A stretch of DNA of 23,753 nt from a virus (IMGVR_UViG_3300047319_001385:1-23753); one strand, 5' to 3'. Shown: positions 1 through 8,254, numbered from the stretch's first letter. The notes: generated by a model from the sequence alone, not told the origin. Numbers and translations are program-made.

Positions 1-105
1 GACGTAAGCAATCCAACCGCACCGCAGGCGCCCGATCCAAATGCCACGCCGGCGCCGGCGGCGACATCGCCGAGCGAGCCGCCGCCGCCAAACTTGGAGG
101 AATAA
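1..105 (+). CDS. C-terminal end of upstream phage tail/baseplate gene (partial)
   Basis: The frame is open from the first base and ends at TAA 103-105, giving 34 residues of a Pro/Ala/Asn-rich tail that finishes PPPPNLEE. The end sits three bases before the next ATG and contains its Shine-Dalgarno (GGAGG at 96-100), so the two genes are co-translated. In Mu-like phages the gene just before the gp45 spike encodes the gp44 baseplate hub, so this is probably its C-terminus. The visible piece has no diagnostic motif, so the identity rests on gene order alone. Confidence 0.6.
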   Translation, partial: DVSNPTAPQAPDPNATPAPAATSPSEPPPPNLEE

Positions 106-107
106 AG

Positions 108-1028
108 ATGCACCGCGCTACGCCGCTCAATACCAGCTTCCGCGCCTACTCGTCGGGCGGCGCCCGCACCATGATCAGCGGGGCCGACGACGGCAAAATG
201 ATGCAGGAGATGGCCGGCAACTTTATGAAGGGCGAAACGCGCGACAAGGTCGAGTCGCCGCAAAACTATGGGTTCTCGTCGGTGGTGCGCGCCGCTACCA
301 AAGACGCGCAGGGAATGATCAAGGAAGCCGCCGAGGGCTTCGTCAGCTTCATGGGCGGCAACCGATCGTTTCCGGTCTGCGCCATCATGGACGACCGGCG
401 GCATCGCCCGATGGGTTTGAAGGAAGGCGAGAACGCGCAATATGACGATCTTGGGCAGATGACTTTGTTGCGCCGCGCCGGGCTGTTCCTGTTGTCGCTC
501 GACGGGCCGGACGACAGTCAGAAAAGCCAAGGCGGCCAGGGCGGAAGCGGCTCGAGCGGCGGGCAGCAACAAACCGTCAAACGCTTTGTTTCGATCCGGC
601 ACGTCGAAAAGAAAAAGCAGCAACGCAAAGGCGGCAGCGTTTCCGGCGGCGGCGGCTCGAGCTCGAGCAGCGGAAGCGGCGGCATCGGTAGCGCGCGCGA
701 TACCAGCGGAGGAAGCGGGAGCGCCCAGAGCGGCGGGCAAGGTCAACAGGACTTCAAGCACGAAGGCGAGAGCGTCAATCACGAAATCCGCGTCAGCAAG
801 GGCCGCATCGAGTTCCGCTCGGGCGACAGCGTGGTCGGTTACTACGACGGCCAAAGCAAGACATGGGTCTTCATCGGCAAGATCAAGCTCGGCACCGAGA
901 GCGCCTCGCATCCCGTCTACGGCGTCAATCAAGGGGTCGGCATGACCACCGATCCAAACGGTAGCGATGCGGTGCTGGTCAACGCGCCGAAGCCGGGGCC
1001 GCCGACCTCGCTGGACACGAAGCCTTAA
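108..1028 (+). CDS. Mu gp45-like baseplate spike protein
   Basis: The 306-aa product matches the Mu gp45 (baseplate assembly V) pattern. It has an N-terminal region with FVSFMGG and YDDLGQMTLLRRAGLFLLSL (about residues 78-131), and a C-terminal beta-rich part with IRVSKGRIEFRSGDSVVGYY and KTWVFIGKIKLG (227-262). It ends HPVYGVNQGVGMT plus a Pro-rich tail. In Mu this protein forms the trimeric membrane-piercing spike under the baseplate. The usual Mu protein is near 200 aa. The extra length comes from two Gly/Ser/Gln-rich low-complexity stretches (about 138-157 and 175-213) around a short VKRFVSIRHVEKKK segment. The start follows a good GGAGG. It is followed after 4 bp by the gp46-like gene. 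Confidence 0.85.
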   Translation: MHRATPLNTSFRAYSSGGARTMISGADDGKMMQEMAGNFMKGETRDKVESPQNYGFSSVVRAATKDAQGMIKEAAEGFVSFMGGNRSFPVCAIMDDRRHRPMGLKEGENAQYDDLGQMTLLRRAGLFLLSLDGPDDSQKSQGGQGGSGSSGGQQQTVKRFVSIRHVEKKKQQRKGGSVSGGGGSSSSSGSGGIGSARDTSGGSGSAQSGGQGQQDFKHEGESVNHEIRVSKGRIEFRSGDSVVGYYDGQSKTWVFIGKIKLGTESASHPVYGVNQGVGMTTDPNGSDAVLVNAPKPGPPTSLDTKP

Positions 1029-1032
1029 AGCG

Positions 1033-1536
1033 ATGCCCGACATCCGGCTTGTCCAGCGCACCGATTTTCCGGGCCGCACATCGGTTTCGGTCGATTGGCT
1101 GTTGCTCGGCGACGGCACGCTCGACGATACCGAGGCGCTCGCGACCGCGGTCATCGTCGCGCTCGGCACCGATCGCCTGGCCGCGATCGACGACGAGCTG
1201 CCCGACCCGGACTCGACTGATCGCCGCGGCTGGTGGGGCGACCTCGACGCGCAGGAGATATGGAGCGGCTGGGAGATAGGCTCGCGCCTTTGGCTGATGC
1301 AGCGCGCCAAGATCACTGGCTCGAATGCCGCGGTCGGCTCAACGCTCGTTCGCGTCAAGCATTATATCCAAGAGGCAATCCAGCCGTTCCTCTCGCTGCG
1401 GATTGGCACGTCGATGGATGTGCAAGTCGAGCGGTTCGATACCCAGCGCATCGACGCCCTGGTGCGCCTCTATCGCGGGCCGTTCACAGCGGTCGAGCTC
1501 CGCTATCAAATTCTTTGGCAAGACATCATCGAGTGA
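1033..1536 (+). CDS. Mu gp46-like baseplate protein
   Basis: The 167-aa protein has the GP46 family layout: an early DWLLLGDGTLDDTEALATAV segment, then a Trp-rich RRGWWGD turn and the EIGSRLWLMQRAK helix (roughly residues 60-100). The C-terminus is VELRYQILWQDIIE. In Mu this small baseplate component is comparable to T4 gp25 (W gpW/gp25-like) and joins the hub region to the wedge. I chose ATG 1033, four bases after the spike stop, over an upstream in-frame start that would overlap the spike gene by about 60 bp. It sits in the conserved gp45-gp46-gp47-gp48 order. Confidence 0.85.
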   Translation: MPDIRLVQRTDFPGRTSVSVDWLLLGDGTLDDTEALATAVIVALGTDRLAAIDDELPDPDSTDRRGWWGDLDAQEIWSGWEIGSRLWLMQRAKITGSNAAVGSTLVRVKHYIQEAIQPFLSLRIGTSMDVQVERFDTQRIDALVRLYRGPFTAVELRYQILWQDIIE

Positions 1537-1542
1537 CGCCGC

Positions 1543-2631
1543 ATGCCGTGGTCAACGCCGACGCTCAAATCCGTTCGTAGCCAAGTCCGCGATTTCATCC
1601 GCGGCTCGCTGCCGGGCGCCGACGCGAGCGTGCCGAATTCGGTCTTGCGCGTCATGTCCGATACGCAGGGCGCGCTCTGCCATCTCAATCTGCAATATCT
1701 CGATTGGCTCGCGCTGCAATTGATGCCGGACACCGCCGAGACGGAATGGCTCGACCGGCACGGCGATATCTGGCTCACGAACGCCGACGGCTCGACCGGC
1801 CGCAAGTCGGCGACGCTGGCCGAGGGGACCGCGAGCTTTCAGGGCCTCGTCGATGGCGCGCTCCTCCCGATGGGGACGCAGCTCTCGGCGGGCGGCACGC
1901 CGGCGGTCAGCTACGAGACGACGCAGGACATCACTTGCTCGAGCTCGGCCCTGGTCGTCGGGCCGATCCGCGCGCTCGATCCCGGCTCGGCCGGCAATCA
2001 AGTGGACGGCGCGGTGCTGACGATCGCGCCGGCGGTCAATGGCATCGATAGTTCCGCGACGGTCGTTCATCTCACCGGCGGCGTCGATACCGAGACCGAC
2101 GACCAGCTTCGCGCCCGCATCTTGCTGCGCATTCGCCAGCCGCCGATGGGCGGCGCGCTGGCCGATTACGTCAATTGGGCGCTCGCGGTGCCGGGCGTGA
2201 CGCGCGCTTGGGCTGCGCCCGAGCAGGGTATTGGGACTATGACAACGCGCTTCCTGATGGATGATCTGCGCGCCGCCGATGACGGCTGGCCGACGCCGGA
2301 CGACGTGACCGCGGTGGCGACTTACATCGATCTGATGCGGCCGGTCACGGTGAAGGACTGCTACGTGGTGGCGCCGATTAAGGAGTTCATCGACATCACG
2401 ATCGCAAACCTCGAGCCGGACACGTCGGAGGCGCAGGCCGAAATAGAGCAGAGCGTCCGCGATATGCTGTTCGCCAAGGCCGCGCCTGGTCAGACCATCT
2501 ATGCGTCCTGGGTGAGCTACGCGATCATGAGCGCGCCGAGCGTCCAATCATTCCAGCTTGTGACGACCGCCGATTATGTGATGCCCTCGCTCGGCCACAT
2601 GGCGGTCCTTGAGACAATCCTTTACCAATGA
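1543..2631 (+). CDS. Baseplate J-like protein (Mu gp47-like wedge)
   Basis: The 362-aa product has the baseplate J signature. The N-terminus places an AE.EWLDRHGDIW.. helix (about 62-78), followed by a beta region with A..A.QG..DGALLPMGTQL. It also has GVDTETDDQLRARILLRIRQPPMGG (split here: GGVDTETDDQLRAR near residue 182) and ADYVNWALAVPGVTRAW near 207-223, which are typical of the family. The C-terminal half carries DITIANLEPDTSEAQAEIE. The length matches Mu gp47 homologues. It forms the baseplate wedge that triggers sheath contraction. The stop overlaps the next ATG by 4 bp (ATGA), showing translational coupling. Confidence 0.92.
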   Translation: MPWSTPTLKSVRSQVRDFIRGSLPGADASVPNSVLRVMSDTQGALCHLNLQYLDWLALQLMPDTAETEWLDRHGDIWLTNADGSTGRKSATLAEGTASFQGLVDGALLPMGTQLSAGGTPAVSYETTQDITCSSSALVVGPIRALDPGSAGNQVDGAVLTIAPAVNGIDSSATVVHLTGGVDTETDDQLRARILLRIRQPPMGGALADYVNWALAVPGVTRAWAAPEQGIGTMTTRFLMDDLRAADDGWPTPDDVTAVATYIDLMRPVTVKDCYVVAPIKEFIDITIANLEPDTSEAQAEIEQSVRDMLFAKAAPGQTIYASWVSYAIMSAPSVQSFQLVTTADYVMPSLGHMAVLETILYQ

Positions 2632-3428
2632 CGGCGCTCGGCTTCTGGGCAGAGCCGCTGCCGACCGACCGGCATATTCGCCGCAGCGGCGACGACTACA
2701 CGCGAGCCTTTCTCTCGCTCTTGCCGCAAGGCCAGGCGTGGCCCAAGCACGATCTCGGCGGCGTGTTGTTCGGCGTCTGCGACGGGCTATCGCAATATTG
2801 GGGCTTCGTGGACGGGCGCGCCGGCGATCTGCTTGAGCGCGAGAGCGACCCACGGCAGACGATCGAGCTATTGCCGGATTGGGAGCGCAATTTCGGGCTT
2901 CCCGATCCTTGCTACCAAAGCCCACAGACCATAGGGCAGCGGCAGCTCGCGCTCGTGATGCGCATGACGATGGAAGGCGGGCAGTCGCGCGCGTTTTTCA
3001 TCGAGGTAGCCGAAATGATCGGCTACCACATCACCATCAGCGAGTATCGCGTTTTCGTCGTCGGCATCGACCGCTGCGGTGACAATCGTGTCTACGGCGA
3101 CGGCTCCAACCCGATGATGAACGAGTGGAACCAACCGATCGTAAATCCGAAGGGCGTTCCCGTGGCTGGCGGCGAGCTCTCGGAATGGCCGAATTACGGG
3201 ATCGGCCCGCCGGAAAATCGCTTCTATTGGACGGTTCACGTCGATCAAGCCAGCTTGGTTTGGTTCCGTGTCACCAAGGGGCAGACCGGCGTCGATCCGC
3301 ATTTGCGCATCGGGCTCGCGAACGATCTCGAATGTTTGTTGAACCGTTGGAAACCAGCGCACACGCAGATCATCTTCGATTACTCAGGCTTGAGCGATCC
3401 GGGCGATCCGATGGAAGGGACGCCGTGA
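2628..3428 (+). CDS. Mu gp48/YmfQ-like tail protein (DUF2313)
   Basis: The 266-aa protein starts at the ATGA overlap with the baseplate J gene. The N-terminal half carries the DUF2313 pattern: LPQGQAWP near residue 32, then ERESDPRQTIELLPDWERNF and a GLPDPC turn near 75-100. A core with GQSRAFFIEVAEMIGYHITI and FVVGIDRCGD follows. The C-terminus has WFRVTKGQTGVDPHLRI and a final HTQIIFDYS strand. In Mu-type tails this protein caps the baseplate module before the fibres. The gene is followed by GAGAGGAG and the receptor-binding genes, exactly where a Mu-like map would put them. Confidence 0.85.
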   Translation: MTALGFWAEPLPTDRHIRRSGDDYTRAFLSLLPQGQAWPKHDLGGVLFGVCDGLSQYWGFVDGRAGDLLERESDPRQTIELLPDWERNFGLPDPCYQSPQTIGQRQLALVMRMTMEGGQSRAFFIEVAEMIGYHITISEYRVFVVGIDRCGDNRVYGDGSNPMMNEWNQPIVNPKGVPVAGGELSEWPNYGIGPPENRFYWTVHVDQASLVWFRVTKGQTGVDPHLRIGLANDLECLLNRWKPAHTQIIFDYSGLSDPGDPMEGTP

Positions 3429-3442
3429 GAGGAGATAGGTAG

Positions 3443-4477
3443 ATGCTCTACAATCAACCCTACGGGGTTTCCGATCCTAATGCCGCTTACATCAACGGCA
3501 ATCCGACGACTGGCACGATGGGCTCGATCCCGCCGGCGGCGTCGATCGAGTACGATCAACGCGAGATCGTTGCGGTGATCAAATGGGCTGCTGATCACGG
3601 CTATCATGATTATGCCAACGCGCTCTGCCAGCAGCCGAGCAATGCTGACTTGACGCAGTTGTTGAAAGCCATCTTCGGCATCATGAATTCGATGCGGCTG
3701 ACTGCGTCGAAGGTCTACTACGTGAACACGACGACCGGGAACGATGGCAACGATGGTTTGACGGCTTCGACTCCATTTAAGACCTTGCAGAGAGCGGCGA
3801 ACCAAGCGGTTCTTTTCAACCTCAATGGGTTCAGCGTCACCATCAATGTCGCCGATGGCGTCTACGGTCAGGTGCTTTTGCCTCCCGTCAACGGCTCGGG
3901 CAACATACGCTTTACGGGAAATGTTGCCGTTCCCGCCAATTGCCGCATTCATGCCAATGCCGGGCCTGCCGTGATTGTCACGGGCGGCCTCTACATATTC
4001 GAAGGCTTCCGGTACGAAAGCGACGCGCCGAGTCCCTTGCAGCCTGGGGCCGGCATCTGGTCGACGCCCGGCGGGCAAATTCAGGTGGGCGACACCACAA
4101 GCGCCAACGAATTTGGTTATTGTTTCGATGGGCATATGATAGCAGCAAAGGGCACGATCAGCATTGTTGGTACGGATCGGATTGCCGGCAATGCCAGAGC
4201 ACACATATCGAATTCCTCGTCGGGTTTCACTTTTACGACCGGGGTTCCAGGCCCAACGCTCACAATCCCAGCGGGCGTGAATATCACAAATTTCGCCCAA
4301 TCAACTGGCGGATCAACGATCGTTCCGGTCTACCAGGCAATCAACGGCGCAGCCAATGTCTTCGGACAAAAGTTTTTTACCGCCACGAATGGCGTGATTG
4401 ATACCAATGGAGCTGGCGCATCGTATCTGCCAGGGAACGTTGCCGGCACCAATCAGTCCGGCGGCCAATATGTCTGA
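3443..4477 (+). CDS. Beta-helix tail spike-like protein
   Basis: The 344-aa protein begins with a roughly 95-residue helical head (ASIEYDQREIVAVIKWAADH near 32-51), presumably the virion attachment part. Next comes a pectin-lyase-like entry motif, VYYVNTTTGNDGNDGLTAST, with PFKTLQRAANQA (about 91-122). After this the protein is short beta strands rich in Gly, Asn, Thr and Val, typical of a right-handed parallel beta-helix. No catalytic residues could be assigned, so an enzymatic depolymerase role is not shown. The DNA is visibly less GC-rich than the baseplate genes, as expected for an exchangeable receptor-binding module. ATG 3443 follows GGAG-type SD sequence. Function is inferred from position and fold pattern. 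Confidence 0.65.
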   Translation: MLYNQPYGVSDPNAAYINGNPTTGTMGSIPPAASIEYDQREIVAVIKWAADHGYHDYANALCQQPSNADLTQLLKAIFGIMNSMRLTASKVYYVNTTTGNDGNDGLTASTPFKTLQRAANQAVLFNLNGFSVTINVADGVYGQVLLPPVNGSGNIRFTGNVAVPANCRIHANAGPAVIVTGGLYIFEGFRYESDAPSPLQPGAGIWSTPGGQIQVGDTTSANEFGYCFDGHMIAAKGTISIVGTDRIAGNARAHISNSSSGFTFTTGVPGPTLTIPAGVNITNFAQSTGGSTIVPVYQAINGAANVFGQKFFTATNGVIDTNGAGASYLPGNVAGTNQSGGQYV

Positions 4478-4500
4478 TCAGCAGCGGAAGGCTCAAGCAA

Positions 4501-5058
4501 ATGCAATATTATGATCCGTTTGATTGGTACTGGCTGGCCGACGATGGCCGAGTCTTTACCAGCGCAAGGCAGATCATCGTCGATGGCGCTGACGCGGCTT
4601 ATGTGACGTGGAGCGCCAACTATACACCGACAATCTGGCCGCGCGACAATGCCGGCAACCAGACCGATGCCGCATTGCAGGCCGTGCTCACACCCTACAA
4701 TCTGTTCATCGACCTGGCCGCATATGCCGCATATGCGCGCTACAACAAGGCGAGCGGCGGATGCACTATCGGCGGCAACCCCTATCTGACCGATCCCGTG
4801 GCGCGCAACACGGTTAGCAGCGCGCACGATTATGCGATAGCAAATCCAGGGCACATCACCGATTGGAAACTAGCCAATGGCACGTTCATACAATTGGACG
4901 AGCCGGGGCTTGCGCACATCCTGCAGGAAATGGCGACGTTCGTGCAGTCCTGCTTCTCATGCGAGAGCAATACGCTGTCCGACATCAACGGCGGGACCAT
5001 CACAACGATGGCCGAGATCGACGCAGCGTTCGCCGCCATATCAAACGTGCTTCCGTAA
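4501..5058 (+). CDS. Tail fibre accessory protein with DUF4376-like domain
   Basis: The 185-aa protein has an N-terminal segment rich in aromatics (YYDPFDWYWLADDGRVFTS), as seen in fibre-associated proteins that read residues from the fibre tip. The C-terminal half matches the DUF4376 pattern: YARYNKASGGCTIGGNPYLTD (split: KASGGCTIGGNPYLTD, about 84-99), then DWKLANGTFIQLDEPGLAHI and VQSCFSCE. DUF4376 proteins are usually found next to phage tail fibres as fibre assembly or adaptor proteins. The position between a spike-like gene and a collagen-like fibre agrees with that role. The exact function is unknown. The SD is GGAAGG, about 10 bp before the ATG. Confidence 0.6.
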   Translation: MQYYDPFDWYWLADDGRVFTSARQIIVDGADAAYVTWSANYTPTIWPRDNAGNQTDAALQAVLTPYNLFIDLAAYAAYARYNKASGGCTIGGNPYLTDPVARNTVSSAHDYAIANPGHITDWKLANGTFIQLDEPGLAHILQEMATFVQSCFSCESNTLSDINGGTITTMAEIDAAFAAISNVLP

Positions 5059-5073
5059 AGAGGCGGCTCTGCA

Positions 5074-5421
5074 ATGGCGATCGTCAACATCACCGTCGAG
5101 AACGACGCCGACTTCTATCAGTTGTTCCAGTACGTCATGGTGACGAGCGGCGCGCCGATCAACATGACGGGCGCCTCGCTGGAAATGATGCTGCGGCGGC
5201 ACGCTTCGGACGAAACTGCGGTGCTGCGCTTGGCGACGGATACCGGCGACTTTACGTTGACCGATCCGATCAACGGCTTCTTCACGCTGCGGATCGGCCA
5301 GGACGTGCTTGAGCGTCTTGGTCTGGGTAGTTATGACCAATCAAACATCATGACGGTCGGCGGCCTGAAGACAAGGATTTGGAGCGGCACGCTCGTCAAC
5401 AATCCGGGGCCGACGCGATGA
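5074..5421 (+). CDS. Small tail/fibre connector protein, unknown
   Basis: The 115-aa protein has no motif I can name with certainty. It begins [20 protein letters not shown], followed by alternating strands ([31 protein letters not shown]), and ends just before the fibre gene. The pattern of a beta-sandwich with a polarised [13 protein letters not shown] strand resembles small baseplate-fibre adaptor proteins such as BppU N-terminal domains, but this is only a resemblance. AAAGAGG precedes the ATG, and its TGA overlaps the fibre ATG by 4 bp, so stoichiometry with the fibre may be coupled. Confidence 0.6.
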   Translation: MAIVNITVENDADFYQLFQYVMVTSGAPINMTGASLEMMLRRHASDETAVLRLATDTGDFTLTDPINGFFTLRIGQDVLERLGLGSYDQSNIMTVGGLKTRIWSGTLVNNPGPTR

Positions 5422-7355
5422 GCCTAGTCGAGGTCACAACCGATTACCCGATCGTCATCGCGGCCGACTCCGCGGCCGGCATCGTCGTGCTCTCGCCCGA
5501 TGACGTGGAGACGATCGCAACCGGCGAGCAAGGCCCGCCGGGGCCGGCGGGGCCGGCCGGCGGGCCGCCTGGACCGCCTGGACCGCCTGGACCGCAAGGG
5601 CCATTCGGCGGGCCGCCGGGGCCGCCGGGGCCGCAGGGAATTCAAGGGCCGGTTGGGCCAGCGGGACCGCAGGGCGCGGCTTCGACCGCGCCGGGGCCGC
5701 AGGGGCCGCCGGGGCCGCAAGGCCCCACGGGCGCGGCCTCGACCGTACCAGGGCCGCAGGGGCCGGCCGGCATACAAGGCCCGCAGGGCACGCCAGGTGC
5801 TCCGGGCGCCACCGGCGCCTCGGGCTCGCAGGGGCCGGCGGGACCGCAGGGGCCGGAGGGGCCACAGGGCAGTCCGGGAGCGGCATCCACGGTGCCGGGG
5901 CCAGCGGGGCCGGCCGGCAATACGGTGCTGTACGGAGCAACAAATCCGGTTGCCGGCACCGGCGTCGACGGCAACTTCTACATCAACACAACGACCGATT
6001 ATATTTTCGGGCCGAAGGCTGCCGGCGCGTGGCCGGCCGGCGCCTCGCTGATTGGGCCGCAAGGGCCGCAGGGCACCCAAGGCGTTGCCGGCAATACCAT
6101 TCTGTATAGCGCCGCCGACCCGAGCTCGGGCCAGGGCGTCGATGGCAATTTCTACATCAACACGACGAGCCACTTTCTATTTGGTCCGAAAGCCGGTGGC
6201 GCGTGGCCGGCCGGAACCTCGCTGGTAGGACCGCAGGGCATTCAAGGGCCGCAGGGCGTGCAAGGAGTTGCCGGCGCCGGCTCGCCCTCAACCATTCCGC
6301 CGCTTATGGACAGCACGGCGGCGGTTGGTACCTCAACCAATTTCAGCCGCGAGGATCACATCCATCCAAGCGACACGTCTCGCTATGCAGCCTCGAACCC
6401 AAATGGGTATCAGACAGCGGCGCAGGTTTCCGCCTCGCTCGGGTCGTATCTTCCGCTCATCGGCGGGACGCTGACCGGAACGCTCAACGGGACGGCCGCC
6501 ATATTCTCGGGCTCGTTACAAAGCGGCAGCACGATCGCCATGCAAGTGGCGACTGCCGGCATCGGCCATTCGATCCAAGCCAAAGTCGGGGCCAATAACC
6601 GCTGGGCTATGCTGATCGGTGACGGAGGGGCGGAAAGCGGTTCCAACGCCGGATCGAATTTCAGCATCAACAACTACACCGATGCTGGCGCGCCGATCGG
6701 CGCACCGTTTCAGATCATACGGTCGAATGGGCTCGCGCGGTTCAGCGGCTATGACGGTACGGTGCTCGGCGCATTCATCGCGATCGACGGGCCGGCTTCG
6801 CAACAGCGCGGGATTGCCGGCACCACTTCGGGCTCGGAGCGGTGGAACATGCTTCTCGGTTCAGCGGCAGCGGAAAGCGGCGGCAATGCCGGATCGAATT
6901 TTGTAATCAATAGCTATAGCGATGCTGGCGGCTATCTGGCGAGCCCGCTGCAGATCACGAGGTCGAGCGGCGTTGCCGCGTTCTCGCAGCCGATCGTCAA
7001 TGGTTCCGATCGCCGGATCAAATCAAATATTGAGCCGATAACGCAAGCATTGTCGATCGTCGCGAAGCTGCAAGGCGTGTTTTACCGGCATCAGGATGCG
7101 GTGAGGCGGCAAGTCGGACTTGTGGCGCAAGATGTGATCGGCCCTTTGCCGGAAGTTGTCTTCGATACGGGACAACCGCAAGATGCGCAAGGTAACGCGA
7201 TCGACGGCGAACCGCCCATGCTTGGGATCGCTTATCCAAACATGGTCGCGGTCTTGATCGAGGCGATAAAAGAACTGGCCTCCAAGGTCGCGGAGCTGGA
7301 AGCGCGGCCGACGCTGGTGGACGTCCTCGCAAAGATGACGAAGCCGCCGCCATGA
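5418..7355 (+). CDS. Collagen-like tail fibre with C-terminal S74 self-cleaving chaperone
   Basis: I start the 645-aa fibre at ATG 5418 (ATGA overlap) rather than 13 codons upstream. Residues 1-35 form a virion-binding head. Residues 37-167 are Gly-Pro-Pro/Gln collagen-like triplets broken by three GAAST inserts. About 168-285 holds two copies of a roughly 60-residue module containing [11 protein letters not shown] and [26 protein letters not shown] (309-322) is a common phage fibre motif. Two further beta repeats follow, around [11 protein letters not shown] (405-415) and [11 protein letters not shown] (485-495). The C-terminus is an intramolecular chaperone (peptidase S74) with the SDxRxK dyad intact: Ser530 and Lys535. 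By analogy with endosialidase fibres, the last 116 residues should be cleaved off after trimerisation. Confidence 0.9.
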   Translation: MSLVEVTTDYPIVIAADSAAGIVVLSPDDVETIATGEQGPPGPAGPAGGPPGPPGPPGPQGPFGGPPGPPGPQGIQGPVGPAGPQGAASTAPGPQGPPGPQGPTGAASTVPGPQGPAGIQGPQGTPGAPGATGASGSQGPAGPQGPEGPQGSPGAASTVPGPAGPAGNTVLYGATNPVAGTGVDGNFYINTTTDYIFGPKAAGAWPAGASLIGPQGPQGTQGVAGNTILYSAADPSSGQGVDGNFYINTTSHFLFGPKAGGAWPAGTSLVGPQGIQGPQGVQGVAGAGSPSTIPPLMDSTAAVGTSTNFSREDHIHPSDTSRYAASNPNGYQTAAQVSASLGSYLPLIGGTLTGTLNGTAAIFSGSLQSGSTIAMQVATAGIGHSIQAKVGANNRWAMLIGDGGAESGSNAGSNFSINNYTDAGAPIGAPFQIIRSNGLARFSGYDGTVLGAFIAIDGPASQQRGIAGTTSGSERWNMLLGSAAAESGGNAGSNFVINSYSDAGGYLASPLQITRSSGVAAFSQPIVNGSDRRIKSNIEPITQALSIVAKLQGVFYRHQDAVRRQVGLVAQDVIGPLPEVVFDTGQPQDAQGNAIDGEPPMLGIAYPNMVAVLIEAIKELASKVAELEARPTLVDVLAKMTKPPP

Positions 7356-7456
7356 CGCGCGATAGGCGCAATGCCTTGATCCTGATCGTCGGCTTTGTGC
7401 TGATCCTCGCGGCCGGGATCTGGGCGGTGCATACGCTAGAGGCGATGTACCCATAG
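7352..7456 (+). CDS. 34-aa single-helix membrane peptide
   Basis: A short frame opens at an ATGA overlap with the fibre stop and ends at TAG 7454-7456. It encodes a basic start (TRDRRN), one hydrophobic helix [19 protein letters not shown] (residues 8-26), and a short tail. Translational coupling, the positive-inside pattern and the place between the fibre gene and a second small membrane protein suggest a lysis-related peptide such as a holin or antiholin. No family was recognised, and a chance ORF is possible at this size. Confidence 0.55.
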   Translation: MTRDRRNALILIVGFVLILAAGIWAVHTLEAMYP

Positions 7457-7468
7457 GAGGGCAGAGCG

Positions 7469-7702
7469 ATGGCTCCGGTCGAGGAGGCGGGCAAGGCGGT
7501 GACGGCGACGCTCGACGCAATGAAATCGACGCCGCTCGCGATCGCGCTGCTCGTCGTCAACGTCGGCTTTCTGGGCTTTGCCGCCTATGTGCTCGGCGAG
7601 GTCGCGGCCAATGCGAGCGAACGCAACAAGTCGCAGCTCGAGCTCATCACCAATCTCGTCCGCGACATTCGCGATTGCCGGCAGACGCCGCCGAAGCTAT
7701 AG
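7469..7702 (+). CDS. Small membrane protein, holin/spanin candidate
   Basis: The 77-aa protein has one strong transmembrane helix, PLAIALLVVNVGFLGFAAYV (residues 22-41). It is flanked by an amphipathic N-terminus and by a charged helical C-terminus (ASERNKSQLELITNLVRDIR, 48-67). It is preceded by a near-perfect SD (AGGAGGG, 7455-7461, spacer 7) and is the last gene before the terminator. Similar one-helix proteins are common at the end of late operons in alphaproteobacterial phages. I infer a lysis or envelope role. The neighbouring endolysin needed to support this is not visible in the window. Confidence 0.7.
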   Translation: MAPVEEAGKAVTATLDAMKSTPLAIALLVVNVGFLGFAAYVLGEVAANASERNKSQLELITNLVRDIRDCRQTPPKL

Positions 7703-7734
7703 TCACACGTCAACCCAAACCCACGGCAGCTTTC

Positions 7735-7762
7735 GCCCTCGCGCAATGCGGGGGCTTTTTTT
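7735..7762 (+). terminator. Rho-independent terminator of the late operon
   Basis: An 8-bp stem, GCCCTCGC paired with GCGGGGGC (one G-U pair), encloses the 5-nt loop GCAAT and is followed at once by seven Ts (7756-7762). It lies 32 bp after the last tail/lysis gene. The reverse strand has no T-run after the stem, so it should act mainly on the plus transcript, insulating the convergent luxR-type gene. Confidence 0.9.
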
Positions 7763-7766
7763 GCCC

Positions 7767-8018
7767 TCACCGCAACAGGCCCTCGCGCATGGCGATGGCG
7801 AGGGCGTGCGCCCGATCGTTGGCGTGGAGCTTCGCCAAGATGGCGCGCATGTGGTAGCGCACCGTTGCTACGCTGACGCCAAATTGGCGGGCAATTTCCT
7901 CGGTCGACCTGCCCTGTGAGATCATCCGCAGCGTAATGATTTGTTGCTCGGTCAGCTCGCGCGACCGAGGCCGCCCACGCGGCGATTTAGCCATGCTGGT
8001 CTCATGTGATGAAAGCAC
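7767..8018 (-). CDS. Stand-alone LuxR-type HTH transcriptional regulator
   Basis: The 83-aa protein is almost entirely a GerE/LuxR DNA-binding domain. LTEQQIITLRMISQGRSTEE starts helix 1, IARQFGVSVATVRYHMRAIL (about 43-62) is the helix-turn-helix, and AKLHANDRAHALAIAMREGL follows. There is no sensor or receiver domain, so it cannot bind a signal in the usual way. Basic residues (SPRGRPRSR) precede the domain. The start is GTG at 8018 with GAGG 10 bp upstream; ATG 7994 is an alternative giving 75 aa. It ends 5 bp from the late-operon terminator and diverges from the XRE gene across a 236-bp spacer. A role in the lysis-lysogeny or late-gene switch is inferred. Confidence 0.85.
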   Translation of the reverse strand: MLSSHETSMAKSPRGRPRSRELTEQQIITLRMISQGRSTEEIARQFGVSVATVRYHMRAILAKLHANDRAHALAIAMREGLLR

Positions 8019-8254
8019 GGCAGAAATACCTCATAAATCCGGGTGATACCAAATGGGTGCCCGGCAAATGCTATCCATATTGCTAGGTAAATAGATTGTG
8101 ACGCCGGCCTGGAAATCAAGGCTTGACGCCTATTGGTTGTGGCCGTTCCGCGGACTCGTCCCAAGAGCTAGATACTAGGGGAATTGCCTATAAAAATTTC
8201 CAATGCCTATCCAAGTGGATAGCGTTTACTTGGCCGCTCGGGGAGCCCACGGCC
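8019..8254. promoter_or_regulatory. Divergent control region between luxR-type and XRE genes
   Basis: This 236-bp spacer should hold the promoters for both regulators. Visible structure sits close to the XRE start. CTATCC-AAGT-GGATAG (8207-8222) is a perfect 6-bp inverted repeat, and it interlocks with CCAAGT (8211-8216) and ACTTGG (8228-8233), a second 6-bp inverted repeat with an 11-bp spacer. Another CTATCC lies at 8071. An AT-rich CCTATAAAAATTT is at 8187-8199. These are plausible operators for either regulator. I could not place a convincing -35/-10 pair. Confidence 0.45.

Noticed and set aside
1552-2547. 331-aa minus-strand frame opposite baseplate J
   Set aside because: Composition is Arg/His/Asp-rich shadow sequence of a recognised conserved gene in high-GC DNA.
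3380-4300. 306-aa minus-strand frame opposite the spike-like gene
   Set aside because: No domain features or ribosome binding site. The plus frame has the head and beta-helix motifs and fits the operon.
5424-6173. Long minus-strand frames of Arg/Ala/Pro-rich sequence opposite the collagen-like region
   Set aside because: They mirror the GPP repeat codons, lack SD signals and protein character. The plus-strand fibre is clearly the gene.
8123-8151. TTGACG box as -35 for the XRE gene
   Set aside because: The sequence 17 bp downstream (TTCCGC) is not a credible -10.
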